Shown here: positions 61,956 to 64,000 of the stretch, one piece after another
Position numbering within the stretch: the first letter of the stretch is position 1
How the letters are laid out: each line of letters begins with the position of its first letter
Origin: Rugamonas rivuli
GTDB taxonomy: Bacteria; Pseudomonadota; Gammaproteobacteria; Burkholderiales; Burkholderiaceae_D
Assembly: GCF_009380165.1 (NCBI RefSeq)
Contig: NZ_WHUF01000001.1
Span: 620,001-684,000, forward strand
DNA length: 64,000 nucleotides
Direction: 5' to 3'
Program-made: the position numbers and the translations under genes
Notes under the pieces: model-generated
Told to the model about the DNA's origin: nothing
Database searches by the model: none
The model's input: the letters and a program-made list of their open reading frames with translations, nothing else

Positions 61956-64000
61956 ATGATCGCTACCCTGCTCGATGCCCTGCTCCAAGCCGGCCTCGCC
62001 TTCACCTCGCGCGAGCTGCAGGACATCGTGCTTCTGGCCAGCCGCATGGACGCGTGTCGTGCGCAGGATGGTCCGGCCGGCGATGATGCCAGGGCCGTGC
62101 CGGAGCGCCCCGCGCCGGCAAGCACACCCGCGCCCCGGCAGCATGCGCCCGACCGGGCTGAGACGCCTGCCACGGCGGCACCGGCCACGCCCGCTGCAGC
62201 GGCGCTGGAAGGGGCACAGACGGCCCTGCACGCGGCCGTCACCACTGGCACCGTGCGCGGCAATACGCTGCGCGTTCCCGGCGTGGCGCCGCTAGCCGCG
62301 CCCACCGGCTACCGCCGCGCCCTGCATCCATTCATGCGCCGCCTGGTCACCCCGGGCGCGGGCGCGCTGGACGAGGAAGCCACCGCCACGCAGGCGGTGG
62401 AGACGGGAGTCTGGATACCGGTCCGCCGGAGCGCACGGGAGCGCTGGTTCAACGTCACCCTGCTGGTGGAAGACTCGCCGTCCGTCGACCTGTGGCACGA
62501 GGCGCTGGCGCAGCTCGCACAAAACTTCCACAACCATAGCGGCATGCGCAGCGTGGCGGCGTATCGCCTGGCGGTCGGCTCGACGCCACACCTGGTAGCC
62601 ATCGGATCGGGCACGCGCCACCCGCTGGCGGTATTGCGTCAGGGCGGTGCGCGTCAGTTGATCGTGTTTGCCACGGACGGCACCAGCGTCCGCTGGCGCG
62701 ACGGCCGGCTGCACGGCCTGTTGACCCGTTTGGCGGCCGCCAGCCCGGTGAGCATCTTGCAACTGCTGCCCCGGCATGCCTGGCGCTACACGGCGCTGGG
62801 CGCTCCCGGCATCGAACTGCAGGCCAGCTGGCCCGGCCAGCCGAATGCCGCCATGGCGGCCGACGTGCCGTGGTGGCTGGACGACGCGGGCGCGGCCAAC
62901 GCACTGCGCCTGCCGGCGCTGAGCCTGGATCTGGCCGACACCGCGCACTGGGCGCGCGCCATGCATGCGCAGGGTGGCGCGCGCGTACCCGGCTGGCTGC
63001 TGCCCGCCCCGCTCCCGGCTCCCGACACCGAGACGACTGCCGCTGCCGCCAGTGCCGCCGAGGCGCCGGCGGCCGTCGATCCCGCGCGGCACATCGCCAG
63101 CTTCCAGCACATGGTGTCGGCACAGGCCTACGACCTGGCCGTGTTCCTGTCTGCCATCGATCCGCTGACGGTGCCGGTCATGCGCCTGGTGCAACGCGCC
63201 ATGCTCCCGTCCACCGGCACCGACGTGCTGGCGGAATTTTTCGTTGGTGGCCTGCTGGAACACAGTGGCCCGGCGGACGTGCCTCGTGACGAGCGCCAGT
63301 ACCGCTTCCGCCCAGGCCTTCGGCAGGAACTGGCCGGCGCCCTGCGGCTGAGCGAAGGCCAGCGGATCGAGGACCAGCTGCGCACGGTTGGCAAGCTGAT
63401 CGCCGCACAGCAGGGCGGCGGCGCCACGCTGGAGGCAAGCTTCCCCACGCCGGACGGTCACCCGATGCTCTGCGAATGGAGTCTGCCGTTCGCGCAGGTG
63501 TCACTGCCCGCGCTGGGCCGCATCGTACCAGCGGAGGCGACGATCCAGGTCACGGCGTCGATGACGGCCGAGGCCAGCGTCCAGTCCGCGACCACTGCTG
63601 TGACGGCGCCGCTGGCAAGCGGCAACCTGCGCATCCTGCACCTGTCCGACCTGCACGCGGGTGAGGAACAGCGCCAGGCTTGGCACGAGCGCAAGGAATT
63701 CGGCGCCGCATGGCACGAGAACCTGCGCACGCTGAGAATCCATGGCGGCGTTGACATGGTGTGCATCTCGGGCGACCTGACGTGGAATGGCGAGCCCGAA
63801 CACTTCGAACAGCTGTCGCTCTTCCTCGACCGCACCCTGTCGGTGCTAGGCTTGACGCGCGCCAGCCTGTACACCATCCCCGGCAACCACGACATGGCGG
63901 TGCAGCAGTTCACCCCGCTGTACAGCGCCCATAGCAAGGAACTGCTGGCGAAAACCAGCAACTACCGCCGCTGGGCCGCCAGCTACCTGGGCCGCCACTA
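61956..64000 (+). CDS. SAV_2336/vWA-like protein fused to calcineurin-like phosphoesterase (partial)
   Basis: The gene has no stop in the window; 681 codons are seen. After a leader (LLQAGLAFTSRELQDIVLL) and a Pro/Ala linker, a SAV_2336-like domain begins with LDEEATATQAVETGVWIPV (about 138) and NVTLLVEDSPSVDLWHEAL, the vWA-like Asp/Ser site. From about residue 555 a metallophosphoesterase domain begins: RILHLSDLHAG (D565, H567), MVCISGDLTWNG (D607) and TIPGNHDM (N644, H645). These are its metal ligands. The fusion joins the sensor/adaptor of the ternary system to a second effector that may cut nucleotides or nucleic acid. The C-terminus of the phosphoesterase domain is beyond the window. Confidence 0.85.
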   Translation, partial: MIATLLDALLQAGLAFTSRELQDIVLLASRMDACRAQDGPAGDDARAVPERPAPASTPAPRQHAPDRAETPATAAPATPAAAALEGAQTALHAAVTTGTVRGNTLRVPGVAPLAAPTGYRRALHPFMRRLVTPGAGALDEEATATQAVETGVWIPVRRSARERWFNVTLLVEDSPSVDLWHEALAQLAQNFHNHSGMRSVAAYRLAVGSTPHLVAIGSGTRHPLAVLRQGGARQLIVFATDGTSVRWRDGRLHGLLTRLAAASPVSILQLLPRHAWRYTALGAPGIELQASWPGQPNAAMAADVPWWLDDAGAANALRLPALSLDLADTAHWARAMHAQGGARVPGWLLPAPLPAPDTETTAAAASAAEAPAAVDPARHIASFQHMVSAQAYDLAVFLSAIDPLTVPVMRLVQRAMLPSTGTDVLAEFFVGGLLEHSGPADVPRDERQYRFRPGLRQELAGALRLSEGQRIEDQLRTVGKLIAAQQGGGATLEASFPTPDGHPMLCEWSLPFAQVSLPALGRIVPAEATIQVTASMTAEASVQSATTAVTAPLASGNLRILHLSDLHAGEEQRQAWHERKEFGAAWHENLRTLRIHGGVDMVCISGDLTWNGEPEHFEQLSLFLDRTLSVLGLTRASLYTIPGNHDMAVQQFTPLYSAHSKELLAKTSNYRRWAASYLGRH

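Noticed and set aside
1..64000. CRISPR arrays, rRNA and tRNA genes
   Set aside because: No regularly spaced direct repeats and no recognisable rRNA or tRNA sequence were seen on reading the window.

Overview
The window is a GC-rich betaproteobacterial chromosome segment, most like Oxalobacteraceae (Massilia, Duganella or Janthinobacterium type). That assignment rests on the mix of gene families, codon character and czc/cus metal operons, not on a marker gene. No rRNA, tRNA or CRISPR array was seen.

Region A (1-12.3 kb, all minus strand) is a tightly packed eight-gene array. In transcription order it holds a sigma54-type AAA+ activator with a C-terminal helical repeat region, a DUF917 protein, an Asp/Glu/hydantoin-racemase-like protein, a degenerate DUF885-like protein, an L-amino-acid-oxidase-like flavoenzyme, a bacterial lipoxygenase with all five iron ligands, a ThDP-dependent 2-oxoacid decarboxylase and the start of a second flavin amine oxidase. 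Short gaps and overlaps suggest one operon headed by its own regulator. The likely theme is oxidation and decarboxylation of amino acids together with lipid peroxidation, possibly a specialised metabolic pathway.

Region B (12.3-18.2 kb) has an AT-richer lipoprotein gene, two paralogous proteins of unknown function, a secreted protein with a duplicated Cys-containing repeat, a truncated SIR2-like gene and a small membrane ORF.

Region C (18.2 to about 57.4 kb) looks like one large Tn7-like transposon. The left end carries repeated TGCGACAT motifs, followed by tnsA, tnsB, tnsC and a tniQ gene fused to a tyrosine-recombinase-like domain that lacks catalytic residues (TnsF-like). Inverted copies of the end motif reappear at 57.38-57.41 kb. 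The cargo is (i) a metal module: MFS transporter, czcICBA with a divergent merR and its 19-bp-spacer promoter, a CDF transporter and cusCBA with small Cys/Met-rich partners, bounded by two perfect palindromes sharing a 16-bp core; (ii) debris: Tn3, IS66 (two) and IS21 remnants, a broken DUF4238 gene, an HNH gene and an SDR/AraC/SnoaL module; (iii) a defence-like segment: tyrosine integrase, Abi-C family protein, KfrA-like protein with operator-like repeats, a DUF488 pair, and an OLD nuclease plus UvrD helicase pair of Gabija type.

Region D (57.8 kb to the end) is an operon of an alpha/beta hydrolase, a caspase-like protein with a VMAP-C-like tail, a MoxR-type AAA+ ATPase and a SAV_2336-type vWA-like protein fused to a calcineurin-like phosphoesterase (running off the window). 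This is the layout of NTP-dependent ternary conflict systems, here with three candidate effectors. The two items most worth following are the TniQ-recombinase transposon with its cargo and the caspase/MoxR/phosphoesterase system.
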